Counted from the first letter of the stretch, positions 1 through 8,096 are shown. The stretch: DNA of 64,000 nt from an uncultured Clostridia bacterium (GCA_947037025.1 CAMQSU010000002.1:1-64000); one strand, 5' to 3'. Notes: generated by a model from the letters alone, not told the origin. Program-made: numbers and translations.

Positions 1-327
1 ATGAGTTATGTTGATGGTGGAGCAGTAACTTATACAAGATGGTGGGGGTTCGATATAAGATTAACCAATGCGGATTGTATTTTGATGGGTAACATATCAA
101 CTGCAGTAGGAATGCTTGCTTCAATTGGGGGCGTTATGGGAGGTTACATAGGTACCGCCATAGGTTTATCGTTGGGTCTTAATGCAGGAGTTATTAGTTT
201 AGCATTGGGGATGGTTAATAAAGGTAATGGAGTGAAAATTAAATTGAGTTGGCTAAAGATACCTTTAATGCTAGGATCATTTAGTACAGCTAGTGCGATT
301 TTTTGTTCAGGAATGAGAAGTTTGTAA
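1..327 (+). CDS. Bacteriocin-like Gly-rich hydrophobic protein (C-terminal part, 5' end probably outside the window)
   Basis: The reading frame is open from the first base to a TAA at 325-327, so the true start may lie left of the window and no ribosome binding site can be judged. Visible are a WWG motif followed by a short strand (RWWGFDIRLT, residues 13-22), a long Gly/Ala/Ile/Leu-rich hydrophobic stretch (about residues 33-72) with GG and GxxxG spacing, and a second strand NKGNGVKIKLSW (73-84). WWG...IxL plus a hydrophobic core plus GxGVxIxxxW is a pattern I recall from small secreted bacteriocin-like proteins of Gram-positives; this is memory, not a search. A small two-helix protein follows after 13 bases, as an immunity gene would. 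It could also be the tail of an unrelated membrane protein. Confidence 0.45.
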   Translation: MSYVDGGAVTYTRWWGFDIRLTNADCILMGNISTAVGMLASIGGVMGGYIGTAIGLSLGLNAGVISLALGMVNKGNGVKIKLSWLKIPLMLGSFSTASAIFCSGMRSL

Positions 328-340
328 AAGGAGGTGACAT

Positions 341-550
341 ATGAAAAATAAATTATTGAAATATTTATTAATAGGGCTTTCGATAGTAGGTTTTTCTATT
401 TCAATTATTTTGATTTCGATTGGATATAGTTTAGAATTAAATCTGTATTTTTCAATAGGATATATCATATCCGGAATTACAACTATTGCAACGTGTATTT
501 CTATATTCGCATTTAAGATAATTAAAGAAAAAAATGATAAAGTTGACTGA
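341..550 (+). CDS. Small two-helix membrane protein, candidate immunity protein
   Basis: 69 residues starting at ATG 341 behind a near-perfect Shine-Dalgarno (AAAGGAGGTGA, 327-337). Two hydrophobic segments (about residues 7-27 and 33-58) are joined by a short loop, and the C-terminus is lysine-rich and probably cytoplasmic. Two short TM helices with a charged tail, placed 13 bases after a bacteriocin-like gene on the same strand, fit a small immunity protein. No family is recognised, so function is inferred from position and size only. Confidence 0.5.
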   Translation: MKNKLLKYLLIGLSIVGFSISIILISIGYSLELNLYFSIGYIISGITTIATCISIFAFKIIKEKNDKVD

Positions 551-555
551 GATGA

Positions 556-870
556 AGGAGAGGGTTTAAGTGTCTGCCTATTGACTATACATGTAATAGT
601 AATCCGACTGATAACATTGTCGATGCTTCTCATATATTGTTTTTAGATAGTGATGCTTGAACAATCTGTGTAGTCATCAACCTGTATTTTTTGGACGGCA
701 CTAGTGTTAAAGTAAAAGATGAGCATGCATTTTGGAATAGCACTTTGAATAAGTACGTATTCCTCAGAGATGATGGTTTAAAATATATTGGAGATTCATT
801 CAACAAGCAAACAACAGATAGTAACGGGAATATGACTTCATTAAATGTAGAACTAGATGGTGAAAAGTAG
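556..870 (+). pseudogene. Remnant of a small gene with an in-frame TGA
   Basis: Frame 1 from 556 to the TAG at 868-870 reads as a protein-like sequence without a usable start and with one TGA at 658-660. The part after the stop (about 69 codons; contains FLDGTSVKVKDEHAFW and ends NVELDGEK) has normal amino acid composition. A good ribosome binding site (GAAGGAG, 555-561) precedes it, but the nearest GTG (570) is in another frame and stops after four codons. I read this as a decayed third gene of the bacteriocin-like locus. A sequencing error is the alternative. Confidence 0.4.
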
Positions 871-947
871 ATTTAATCACTGTAATTATTCGTAAGCTAT
901 AATTTTTGTATGATTTTATATAGTATATATTAATGTCAACTAATAAA

Positions 948-978
948 TAAAAGGATAAGAGTTTTCTTATCCTTTTTT
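948..978 (+). terminator. Rho-independent terminator
   Basis: Stem AAAAGGATAAGA (949-960) pairs with TCTTATCCTTTT (965-976) around a GTTT loop, followed by Ts. It closes the bacteriocin-like transcription unit. Confidence 0.75.
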
Positions 979-1077
979 GTATTTCATATTTAACACAATG
1001 AAGTAAAACACTTTTATACTGTATAATTTACGGTGTCATTTCAATGCTTGCAACTAGCTAAATAATTATTATTGTTG

Positions 1078-1106
1078 TTGACAAGCTAATCACATCATGA
1101 TATAAT
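1078..1106 (+). promoter_or_regulatory. Sigma-A promoter
   Basis: TTGACA (1078-1083), 17-base spacer, TATAAT (1101-1106). It is a full consensus match. The next convincing start codon on this strand is 1333, which implies a leader of about 220 nt. Confidence 0.75.
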
Positions 1107-1332
1107 ATTAATAGTTAGAAATATGAAGTGGTTTTATGTGAAATCAAATATCCATATTTTCAAATGTAACCCGCATGAACTTTAATAGTTTTGCAGGTGA
1201 AGAAAGAAGGGTTAGACCTAATCGCCACTTGCGTGCGCTATGTTCAAAGGATTGCCTCATTATATAGGGTAGCGAGGTATTGATTATGGTGATAGTGGGT
1301 AATAATTAATGTAATGAATTGTGGGGTTTAAT
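1107..1332 (+). other. Long untranslated leader, unassigned
   Basis: About 225 bases lie between the consensus promoter and the membrane protein start. A 20-codon frame begins at ATG 1123 (MKWFYVKSNIH...) and stops, and further frames are broken. No riboswitch core that I know is visible. It may be a structured leader or the relic of another gene. Confidence 0.3.
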
Positions 1333-1848
1333 ATGAAAGAATTTAGCTTGAAAGCGATATTCAAAAAGATCATTATACATGATTTTATCTTTTACATTTC
1401 GGTGTTGATATGGCAGATCTCGGTGTATCTAATTAATGTTTATAATCAGAATGGGTTTTACTCTATTGGATTCCTTATCGTGAGTTTTGTTATTTGGGCA
1501 ATTTCGCATTATGAAACAAGACTTGTGACAGTAAATAATGAAAGATTTATGGGATATAAAGGATACCTAATGTATACATATAAATTGTTATCTATATTAC
1601 TGATTGGTATAACTACTGGTCTATGCTTTCTGTTTACTAGCAATTTATTGGTCATGATTTCAATTTCAGGCGTTTGGGTTTTTATACATTGGTTAATATT
1701 GTGTTTAGTAATTAAGAAATATGATAAACTGATGTTGGACAATAGGGGGATTGTATATTTAAACAACTCATTAATAGTAGAAAAATGGTATATTGAGGGG
1801 GAAATTGAAAAAAATGAACCTGATCAAGACAGCAAGGAAAATGCCTAA
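1333..1848 (+). CDS. Four-helix integral membrane protein of unknown function
   Basis: 171 residues from ATG 1333. An in-frame GTG at 1321 exists, but the GGGG at 1323-1326 sits six bases before 1333 and supports the ATG. Four hydrophobic segments are seen (approximately residues 15-34, 40-58, 84-105 and 108-128), then a hydrophilic tail ending in a Glu/Asp/Lys-rich stretch. Termini are probably cytoplasmic. The gene stands alone between the promoter at 1078 and the infC promoter at 1923. I do not recognise a family or any catalytic motif. Confidence 0.6.
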   Translation: MKEFSLKAIFKKIIIHDFIFYISVLIWQISVYLINVYNQNGFYSIGFLIVSFVIWAISHYETRLVTVNNERFMGYKGYLMYTYKLLSILLIGITTGLCFLFTSNLLVMISISGVWVFIHWLILCLVIKKYDKLMLDNRGIVYLNNSLIVEKWYIEGEIEKNEPDQDSKENA

Positions 1849-1922
1849 CTATTTAAAGTTTTGTATTATAGTTAGCATTATCGGCAAATTTTGAAAAAAA
1901 ATATAAAGTTTGTGAAATATGC

Positions 1923-1951
1923 TTGACATATTGTCGCTAGTTTGGTAATAT
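1923..1951 (+). promoter_or_regulatory. Sigma-A promoter of the infC-rpmI-rplT operon
   Basis: TTGACA (1923-1928), 17-base spacer, TAATAT (1946-1951). It lies about 165 bases ahead of infC, leaving room for the attenuator leader. Confidence 0.75.
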
Positions 1952-1957
1952 GTTAAT

Positions 1958-2113
1958 ACAAAGTAGAAGTTACCCTTCTCACCAGTCACGATTTTGTGCA
2001 CTAGGTAATTAGTTTTTATTGAGATGTTATGTCTTTATTATGAATTTTTGTGGGTGACTTTTACTAAGTTGCCCACTTTTTTTGTGGGAATTCGCTAATT
2101 GTTATAGGAGGAC
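1958..2113 (+). ncRNA. infC operon leader (L20-type attenuator)
   Basis: The roughly 155-nt transcript segment between the promoter and infC ends in an intrinsic terminator directly before the ribosome binding site. In Bacillota the infC-rpmI-rplT operon is autorepressed by L20 through such a leader (established for Bacillus subtilis). Here the long leader, the terminator and the gene order support the same design. I did not derive the L20-binding fold. Confidence 0.6.
2050..2083 (+). terminator. Attenuator terminator in the infC leader
   Basis: GTGGGTGAC (2050-2058) pairs with GTTGCCCAC (2068-2076), with G-U wobbles, around a nine-base loop. Seven Ts follow (2077-2083). It lies upstream of the operon, hence conditional termination. 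Confidence 0.7.
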
Positions 2114-2119
2114 ATGACT

Positions 2120-2635
2120 ATTAAAGAGCAAATAATGAATGACCAAATCAGATGTAGAGAGGTCAGACTTATCGGTAGTGACGGTGAGCAGTTGGGCGTA
2201 GTACCAACACTACAAGCTAAGGAAATGGCTTATGATAAAGATTTAGACATTGTTCTAATTTCTCCACAAGCTAATCCGCCGGTTGCTAAGATTATGGATT
2301 ATGGCAAGTTCAAGTTCGAGCAAGGTAAGAAAAGCAAAGAAGCGAAAAAAAATCAGAAGGTCGTTGAGCTTAAAGAGGTGTGGCTATCTGCTACTATCGA
2401 TACTAACGACATGATGACAAAAGCGAAGAGCGCAATGAAGTTCCTTGAAGCTGGTGACAGAGTTAGAGCTTCTATCCGATTAAAGGGTAGACAAATGGCT
2501 CGTCCTGAGATAGCTGTTAAGGTTATGGAAGACTTTTATGAAATCGTTAAGGATTTAGGCACTATAGAGAAAAAGCCTAACCAAGAGGGTAGAAGTATTT
2601 CAATGATCGTTGTTCCTATCGCAAAGAAACCATGA
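2120..2635 (+). CDS. infC: Translation initiation factor IF-3
   Basis: Binds the 30S subunit, prevents premature 50S joining and checks start-codon/initiator-tRNA pairing. The N-terminal domain opens with the family signature MNDQIRCREVRLIGSDGEQL, and the C-terminal domain carries RVRASIRLKGRQMA. Length of about 170 residues is typical. Start: an ATG at 2114 lies only two bases after the Shine-Dalgarno (AGGAGG, 2106-2111), whereas the in-frame ATT at 2120 is eight bases away. AUU is the known atypical start of infC in Escherichia coli and Bacillus, used for autoregulation, so I prefer 2120. First gene of infC-rpmI-rplT. Confidence 0.95.
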   Translation: MKEQIMNDQIRCREVRLIGSDGEQLGVVPTLQAKEMAYDKDLDIVLISPQANPPVAKIMDYGKFKFEQGKKSKEAKKNQKVVELKEVWLSATIDTNDMMTKAKSAMKFLEAGDRVRASIRLKGRQMARPEIAVKVMEDFYEIVKDLGTIEKKPNQEGRSISMIVVPIAKKP

Positions 2636-2666
2636 TAGCAAAAAATTCAAATTGGAGGAAAGATAA

Positions 2667-2864
2667 ATGCCAAAGGTAAAATCACATAGCGGCGCTGGTA
2701 AACGTTTTAGGTTTACTAAGAACGGCAAAATTAAAAGAGCAAAAAACAACTCAAGCCATATTTTAACTAAGAAGGCTTCAAAGAGGAAAAGAGGATTAAG
2801 GAAAGCAACTTACGTGTCTGAGACTCAAGCAAAGACTGTTAAGAAGTTACTACCTTATAGCTAA
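2667..2864 (+). CDS. rpmI: Large ribosomal subunit protein bL35
   Basis: 65 residues, very basic, matching the bL35 pattern: start [20 protein letters not shown], central [15 protein letters not shown], end [10 protein letters not shown]. It has a GGAGGA ribosome binding site and lies 31 bases after infC and 19 before rplT, in the conserved infC-rpmI-rplT order. Expression should follow the upstream L20-type attenuator. Confidence 0.97.
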   Translation: MPKVKSHSGAGKRFRFTKNGKIKRAKNNSSHILTKKASKRKRGLRKATYVSETQAKTVKKLLPYS

Positions 2865-2883
2865 TAGGACGGAGGTATAGAAG

Positions 2884-3240
2884 ATGAGAATTAAAAGAGG
2901 CGTCAACGCGATTAAAAAGCGTAGAAAGATAATGAAGCAAGCCAAAGGTTACTTTGGAGCAAAGAGCAAACTATACAGAGTAGCGCGTCAAGCGGTTATG
3001 AAGTCTGGTAATTATGCTTATGTTGGTAGAAAGCTTAAAAAGAGAGAGTTTAGACAGTTATGGATAGCTCGTATCAATGCTGCTGCTAGAATGAATGAGC
3101 TAACTTATAGCACATTAATGCACGGCTTAAAGCTTAACGACATTACTCTTAACCGTAAAGTCTTAGCTGACCTTGCTGTTAACGATCCTAAAGCTTTTAC
3201 AGTTTTATGTGACAAGGCTAAGGAAAAATTAGCTAAATAA
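2884..3240 (+). CDS. rplT: Large ribosomal subunit protein bL20
   Basis: 118 residues, the normal length. Begins [20 protein letters not shown] and contains the conserved [13 protein letters not shown]-type core ([20 protein letters not shown]). Needed for early 50S assembly, binding 23S rRNA through its long basic N-terminal helix. In Bacillota the free protein also represses its own operon through the leader. It is the last gene of the operon; a terminator follows within 15 bases. Confidence 0.97.
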   Translation: MRIKRGVNAIKKRRKIMKQAKGYFGAKSKLYRVARQAVMKSGNYAYVGRKLKKREFRQLWIARINAAARMNELTYSTLMHGLKLNDITLNRKVLADLAVNDPKAFTVLCDKAKEKLAK

Positions 3241-3252
3241 TTTAAATTAATT

Positions 3253-3284
3253 AAAAACCTTTGATATTTTATCGAAGGTTTTTG
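3253..3284 (+). terminator. Terminator of infC-rpmI-rplT
   Basis: AAAAACCTTTGATA (3253-3266) pairs with TATCGAAGGTTTTT (3270-3283) around a short T loop, with one G-U pair and a T-rich 3' side. Confidence 0.8.
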
Positions 3285-3547
3285 TTTATTTCATAAGGTT
3301 ATTTGCAGCAAAAAATATGCTAATAATTTAATCAAATTACCGTTTGTATTATATTAAATAATTGCAAAAATAACATAACAGTATTCAAGCAATAAAAGTT
3401 TGTTTATTTTAATAAGTTTGTATATCAAATGTTTCATAAAAATTATTATTTATTTTTGCAATTAATATTTCATTTTGCGGATATTTGTGTTATAATTATG
3501 ATAGATAAAAGTATTATATATTTGCGTTATTATAGGAGGTCAGTTTT

Positions 3548-4294
3548 ATGATTAATATGGAGATGATTACAAGTATTTCTAACTCTACAATTTGCGGCGT
3601 TAGAAATCTAGTTCGTGATTCATCACTTCGTCAAGAATGTGGTAATTTTGTTGCTGAAGGATACAACATAGTAAAGGATATTCCAAAGGGATATATTCTA
3701 GAGTTGTTTTTAACAAAAGCAGCATTTGAAAAGCATGGTGATCTTGAATATTTGTGCGAGTTTGTGACATTAGTTTCTGATAAAGTTATGGGTGCGATTA
3801 GTGATACTAAGACGCCATCAGGTATACTTGCAGTTTGTTCAATGCCAAGAATTACTACTGGTGAGTCTAATAGAGTTATTTTATTAGACAATTTATCTGA
3901 TCCTGGTAACGTGGGTACAATACTAAGGACTGCTACTGCGTGCGGAATTACTGAAGTGTGGACATATGGTAATTGTGCTGATTTATATTCGCCAAAAGTT
4001 GTTAGAAGCTCTATGGGCGGAATATTTCATGTTACTGCTCGAAAAGTTGAAATTGAAGATATTATAGGTAGTGTTTTGGTGCTTGATATGGACGGCGAAA
4101 ACTTATACGAAATGGATTCAGTTCCACAAAGTTTTGTAATAGTTATTGGTAGTGAAAGTCGTGGTGTTAGTCCGGAAATTAGAGAGCTTGCAAGCAAGGT
4201 GATTTCGCTGCCAATGGGTGAGAATATGCAGTCATTGAATGCCGGTGTTTCGCTTAGTGTTGCACTTTATCATTTGATACATAATTTTGGTTAA
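3548..4294 (+). CDS. TrmH/SpoU-family RNA 2'-O-ribose methyltransferase
   Basis: 248 residues: a short substrate-binding N-terminal domain (about 1-95) and a SPOUT trefoil-knot domain (100-248). All three SpoU motifs are visible: DNLSDPGNVGTILRTA (motif 1, near 115), VIGSESRGVS (motif 2, near 198) and LPMGENMQSLNAGVSLSVAL (motif 3, near 222). It should methylate a ribose in rRNA or tRNA using S-adenosylmethionine; the exact position cannot be told. Placement right after rplT is a common Bacillota arrangement (ysgA-like). Ribosome binding site AGGAGG; the preceding TATAAT at 3491-3496 has an extended TG motif but a poor -35 element. Confidence 0.88.
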   Translation: MINMEMITSISNSTICGVRNLVRDSSLRQECGNFVAEGYNIVKDIPKGYILELFLTKAAFEKHGDLEYLCEFVTLVSDKVMGAISDTKTPSGILAVCSMPRITTGESNRVILLDNLSDPGNVGTILRTATACGITEVWTYGNCADLYSPKVVRSSMGGIFHVTARKVEIEDIIGSVLVLDMDGENLYEMDSVPQSFVIVIGSESRGVSPEIRELASKVISLPMGENMQSLNAGVSLSVALYHLIHNFG

Positions 4295-4573
4295 TGGTAT
4301 ATAAATTTGATAGAAGAAATTTACTATAAGTACAATTAGAAAATTTGCGTTTTCAGCGTTTGATTTAATATCATTTTGTTAAATTTTTTATATAAATTAA
4401 ATATCCGAACTCTGATGTGTTAAAAAATATTTTAGTATGATTTTTTAATGCGTGCATGTTATATAAGATGATAGAATATTATATCATTATATTAATGGAA
4501 TAAATAATTGTTTGCTAGAATATAATCTAGTAGATTTTAAATAAAAATATTTTAATTATTGGAGGGAATTGAT
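4295..4573 (+). other. AT-rich intergenic stretch
   Basis: About 280 bases with no convincing coding frame, hairpin or consensus promoter. It must contain the yebC-proA promoter, which I could not place. Confidence 0.4.
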
Positions 4574-5317
4574 ATGTCAGGTCATAGTAAGTGGGCAACA
4601 ATAAAAAGAAAAAAAGGCGTGAATGATACTAAGCGTGCGGGCGTCTTTACAAAGATTGGGCGCGAGATAGCTGTTGCGGTTAAGTGTGGCGGTGCTGATA
4701 CTGCTAGCAATAGTAGACTTCGTGACGCGATAGCAAAGGCGAAATCTAATAATATGCCTAATGATAATATCGTTAGAAGCATCAAAAAAGCTAGCGGAGA
4801 AATAGGCTCTATCAATTACGAGGAGAATGTTTATGAGGGTTACGGCGCTGGTGGTGTTGCTGTTATCGTAGAGACTTTAACAGATAACAAAAACCGTACG
4901 GCAGGCGATATTCGTCATCACTTTGATAAGTGTGGCGGTAGCATGGGTACTAATGGATGTGTATCATATATGTTCAGTAAAAAGGGTGTTATTATTGCTG
5001 ATATGGCAGGTCATGATGATGATAGTATCATGGAGCTTGCTATTGAAGCGGGTGCTGATGATGTTGTTAATCAAGGCGAATTCTGCGAAATTTTTACTGA
5101 TCCAACTGAGCTTGGCAGCGTTCGCGAGGCTTTAGAGGCAACGGGCAAAGTTGTTATAGCTGATAGTATGGTAGACTTAATCCCTGAAAATTATATTAAG
5201 CCTGATCCAAAAGCTATAGGCAGAATATTGAAACTCATTGATATGCTTGAGGATAATGATGATGTGCAAAACATTTATCATAATGCTGATCTTGATGATG
5301 TTGAGGAGGAGTTATGA
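4574..5317 (+). CDS. YebC/PmpR-family protein
   Basis: 247 residues from ATG 4574 (MSGHSKWATIKRKKG is the family's invariant start). A TTG at 4559 overlaps the ribosome binding site GGAGGG (4561-4566) and is rejected. Contains RAGVFTKIGREI, NMPNDNIVRSIKKA and GYGAGGVAVIVE, all typical. The family was annotated as transcription regulators. Recent work ties several members to ribosomes stalled on proline-rich sequence; which applies here is not visible. It overlaps proA by four bases (ATGA), so the two are translationally coupled. Confidence 0.93.
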   Translation: MSGHSKWATIKRKKGVNDTKRAGVFTKIGREIAVAVKCGGADTASNSRLRDAIAKAKSNNMPNDNIVRSIKKASGEIGSINYEENVYEGYGAGGVAVIVETLTDNKNRTAGDIRHHFDKCGGSMGTNGCVSYMFSKKGVIIADMAGHDDDSIMELAIEAGADDVVNQGEFCEIFTDPTELGSVREALEATGKVVIADSMVDLIPENYIKPDPKAIGRILKLIDMLEDNDDVQNIYHNADLDDVEEEL

Positions 5318-6639
5318 AAAATATACAGAAGTTAGCAATGCTTGCAAAGGCTAGTTCTTATAAGCTTAGTGCTATGAGTGATAGCGATAAAAACAAAATT
5401 TTAATCGCTATTGCAAATGAAATTACTGCATCATCTGATGAAATATTAAAAGCAAACATTATTGATATTAACGCATTGAGCGGAAATAATGCCTCATTCC
5501 GTGACAGGCTTTTGCTAAATCCTGCAAGAATTAACGCTATGTGCGAAGGGCTTAGACAAATTGCAAAGTTGCCTAATCCTATCGGCGAAGTTGTTGATGT
5601 TTGGACTAATAAAGATGGGCTTGAAATTAGTAAAGTTCGCGCTGCACTTGGTGTAGTAGGTGTCATTTATGAGGCTAGACCGAACGTGACTATAGATGTT
5701 GCTGCTTTGTGTATCAAGGCTGGAAATGCAGTTATTTTGCGTGGTGGCAGTGATGCTATTAATAGCAATAGAGCACTTTATATGGCGATGACTAGGGCTA
5801 TTGAGAGTGTTGGATTTAGCGGAGATATTGTAATGTTTGTAGATGATACGGATAGATCAGTCACTCTAGATATGCTAAAGCTTGGCAAGTATATTGATGT
5901 AGTTATCCCTCGTGGAGGCAATGAGCTGAAAAACTTGGTTATGGAAAATGCTAATATGCCTGTCATTGCAAGTGCGGGTGGAAATTGTCATTTGTATGTG
6001 GATAGCAGTGCTGATATTGATATGGCAATTAAAGTTATTCTTAATGCAAAAACGCAGCGTCCAACAGTGTGTAATGCACTAGAGCAGTTGCTGATTTCTC
6101 GTGATATTATCGATTCCGCAGTGCCTAATATATTTGCAGCACTTAAAAATGCCGGCGTGATAATTAAGGCTTGTGCTGAAAGTATTTCAGTTTATAACAG
6201 CAGTGATATGAGCAGCGAAGAATGTAGAATGTTTTGCTCTGGCAGTAATAGTGGAAGTGAAGAATGTGAAATTTATTGTGCCGGTGTGGAGCAAGCAACA
6301 GATAAAGATTATTACACAGAGCATCTTGGCATGGAAATAAGCGTGAAGATAGTGAGCGGAGTTGAAGAGGCTATTGAGAGAATTAACGAGCATAACACTT
6401 CTCATAGTGATGGCATAATATCAAGCGATAAAAAAAATATTGATTTGTTTACAAGCTGCGTGGATTCTGGGTGTATATATGTAAATGCTTCTACTAGATT
6501 TACCGATGGTTTTGAGTTTGGATTTGGTGCTGAAATTGGGATCAGTACTCAAAAGTTGCACGCACGAGGACCTTTAGGATTAAGGCAACTTACTAGTGAA
6601 AAATATATTTGTGTAGGCAACGGAACAATTAGAAAGTAA
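5314..6639 (+). CDS. proA: Gamma-glutamyl phosphate reductase with a Cys-rich insertion
   Basis: Reduces gamma-glutamyl phosphate to glutamate semialdehyde with NADPH, the second step of proline synthesis. The aldehyde-dehydrogenase fold is clear: VIYEARPNVTIDVAALCIKAGNAVILRGG, IPRGGNELKNLV, and the catalytic Cys in QRPTVCNALEQLL; the C-terminal end EIGISTQKLHARGPLGL is intact. At 441 residues it is about 25 longer than usual. Residues about 296-325 hold an extra segment with a near-duplication, SEECRMFCSGS and SEECEIYCAG, just before the normal YYTEHLG. No proB is visible in the window. It follows yebC with ATGA overlap and ends before a strong terminator. Confidence 0.93.
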   Translation: MKNIQKLAMLAKASSYKLSAMSDSDKNKILIAIANEITASSDEILKANIIDINALSGNNASFRDRLLLNPARINAMCEGLRQIAKLPNPIGEVVDVWTNKDGLEISKVRAALGVVGVIYEARPNVTIDVAALCIKAGNAVILRGGSDAINSNRALYMAMTRAIESVGFSGDIVMFVDDTDRSVTLDMLKLGKYIDVVIPRGGNELKNLVMENANMPVIASAGGNCHLYVDSSADIDMAIKVILNAKTQRPTVCNALEQLLISRDIIDSAVPNIFAALKNAGVIIKACAESISVYNSSDMSSEECRMFCSGSNSGSEECEIYCAGVEQATDKDYYTEHLGMEISVKIVSGVEEAIERINEHNTSHSDGIISSDKKNIDLFTSCVDSGCIYVNASTRFTDGFEFGFGAEIGISTQKLHARGPLGLRQLTSEKYICVGNGTIRK

Positions 6640-6679
6640 TTGTTTAATTGTAATAAATATATATTAAATATAAGATAAA

Positions 6680-6716
6680 AATACAGCAACTTTAAGCAAG
6701 TTGCTGTATTTTTTTA
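6680..6716 (+). terminator. Terminator after proA
   Basis: AATACAGCAACTT (6680-6692) and AAGTTGCTGTATT (6698-6710) form a perfect 13-bp stem with a five-base loop, then a T run. Confidence 0.9.
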
Positions 6717-6815
6717 CTATTTATAGTATTGTTAATTCAGTAGCTGAACATGTCCGTTTAAATTGATATAAACATTTTAGGGAATATTATTGAGAAGTCA
6801 GAGAATTAAATGCAA

Positions 6816-7412
6816 TTATGCGTTATCCTCAATTTTAATCATTACGAAGCCTTGTGGAGCTTGGCAAAGTGGACATTTGTCCCATGCTTCTTTAAGAGTT
6901 TGCTCATGTCCACAACTTTTACACTTCCATTTAGTAGCAGTAGTTTTCTTGTATAGTGTGCCATTTTTTAGTTGAGTGTATAATTGAGTAAATAACATTT
7001 TGTGGCAAGTTTCTACATTAATAAGATTCTCGAAGAATTTAGCAATGTCCTCAAATCCTTCAGCGCGTGCAACTTTTGCAAACTCAGGATATACTTTAGT
7101 GCTTTCAATCTCCTCATCAGAAGCGGAAAGTTTTAAATTCTCTTCCAAAGATTGTAACTTCTGCTTGAATGGGTAGCCAGTGCAAATGTCGATATTCTTA
7201 ATTTCATTTGGCTCTAACGCATCTAAGAAACTGAATATCATTCTTGCATGATTAAACTCATTTGTAGCAACTAGTTTGATCATATCAGACATGTCTGTGT
7301 AACCCTCACTTTTTGCTAACTTTGCTAGCATGTCATATCTGTTTCTTGCACATGACTCGCCTACGTATGCTTTTGCTAAATTGTCCCAAGTTTTACTTTT
7401 ATTGTTATTCAT
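6816..7412 (-). CDS. Rubrerythrin
   Basis: 198 residues. An N-terminal ferritin-like diiron domain is followed by a C-terminal rubredoxin-type domain with CKSCG (CxxC) and CPLCQ (CxxC). The diiron domain shows YVGESCARNRYDMLAKLA, ATNEFNHAR and VETCHKMLF in the expected order. Rubrerythrins reduce peroxide in anaerobes, which fits an oxygen-sensitive host. The start is ATG 7412 (MNNNKSKTW): GGAGG lies eight bases ahead of it, while the in-frame ATG at 7427 would overlap that site. Monocistronic, with its own promoter at 7510-7538. Confidence 0.93.
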   Translation of the reverse strand: MNNNKSKTWDNLAKAYVGESCARNRYDMLAKLAKSEGYTDMSDMIKLVATNEFNHARMIFSFLDALEPNEIKNIDICTGYPFKQKLQSLEENLKLSASDEEIESTKVYPEFAKVARAEGFEDIAKFFENLINVETCHKMLFTQLYTQLKNGTLYKKTTATKWKCKSCGHEQTLKEAWDKCPLCQAPQGFVMIKIEDNA

Positions 7413-7509
7413 TATAGTATCCTCCATATGATAGTTAGATTATGTGCAGCAATTTGGTCTTTATACTATCAAATACGAATTATTTTATATTTATCATTAC
7501 AATTGCTAT

Positions 7510-7538
7510 ATAATACACAAAAGTGCATAAAGTTGTAA
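7510..7538 (-). promoter_or_regulatory. Probable rubrerythrin promoter
   Basis: On the minus strand TTACAA (7533-7538), 17-base spacer, TATTAT (7510-7515), about 98 bases before the start codon. No obvious PerR-type dyad was confirmed. Confidence 0.45.
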
Positions 7539-7715
7539 TAATATTGCATTTGAAGTCTTTAATTTGCACTTTCCATTTTTTTCGTGTGAATAGATTTATT
7601 ATAAAATTATTTCATCATATGGTATAATATGGTGTATTTATCTTTATTATATACAAATATATAATACATTTATATATAAAAAGTATAAATAATCAAAAAA
7701 AGATGTAAAAAAGTA

Positions 7716-7744
7716 TTGTAATCTATTTATATATGTGATATAAT
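7716..7744 (+). promoter_or_regulatory. Promoter of the YdbC-like gene
   Basis: TTGTAA (7716-7721), 17-base spacer, TATAAT (7739-7744), then GGAGGA and the start codon at 7776. Confidence 0.6.
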
Positions 7745-7775
7745 TATTGTATCTTAATATTACGGAGGAAATTTT

Positions 7776-8000
7776 ATGGCTGAGTTTAATTATGAAGTAG
7801 TCAAAAATGTAGGTTTATTGTCAGAGTCAAGCAAGGGCTGGAAAAAAGAGTTGAATTTAATCAGCTGGAATGAGAAAGACCCGAAATATGATATCAGAGA
7901 GTGGTCTCCTGATGGGACTAAAATGGGTAAAGGCGTTACTTTATCAAAAGAAGAAGTTGTAGCTCTTAAAAGCTTGCTTATTAATTTTGAGATTGAGTAA
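7776..8000 (+). CDS. YdbC/PC4-like single-stranded-DNA-binding protein
   Basis: 74 residues. The pattern GWKKELNLISWN...KYDIREWSPDGTKMGKGVTLSKEE matches the YdbC family of Bacillota, which has a PC4-type fold and binds single-stranded nucleic acid as a dimer. Its cellular role is poorly defined and I infer none beyond binding. Single-gene unit with its own promoter and a terminator-like hairpin 67 bases downstream. Confidence 0.85.
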   Translation: MAEFNYEVVKNVGLLSESSKGWKKELNLISWNEKDPKYDIREWSPDGTKMGKGVTLSKEEVVALKSLLINFEIE

Positions 8001-8066
8001 TTAATTTTATTTAATGAATTAAATATTTTATTAGTAGGCAGATGCTGACTTTTAGAATTTGAAAAT

Positions 8067-8096
8067 AACAGTTGAATTTATTCTGCTGTTTTTTTT
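8067..8096 (+). terminator. Probable terminator after the YdbC-like gene
   Basis: AACAGTTGAAT and ATTCTGCTGTT (8067-8090) pair with one mismatch around two Ts, followed by a run of Ts. Confidence 0.55.

Noticed and set aside
556-870. Recoding of TGA (alternative genetic code)
   Set aside because: TGA ends several intact genes (for example at 550 and in the ATGA overlaps), and no conserved protein here contains in-frame TGA. The single TGA is better read as a nonsense mutation.
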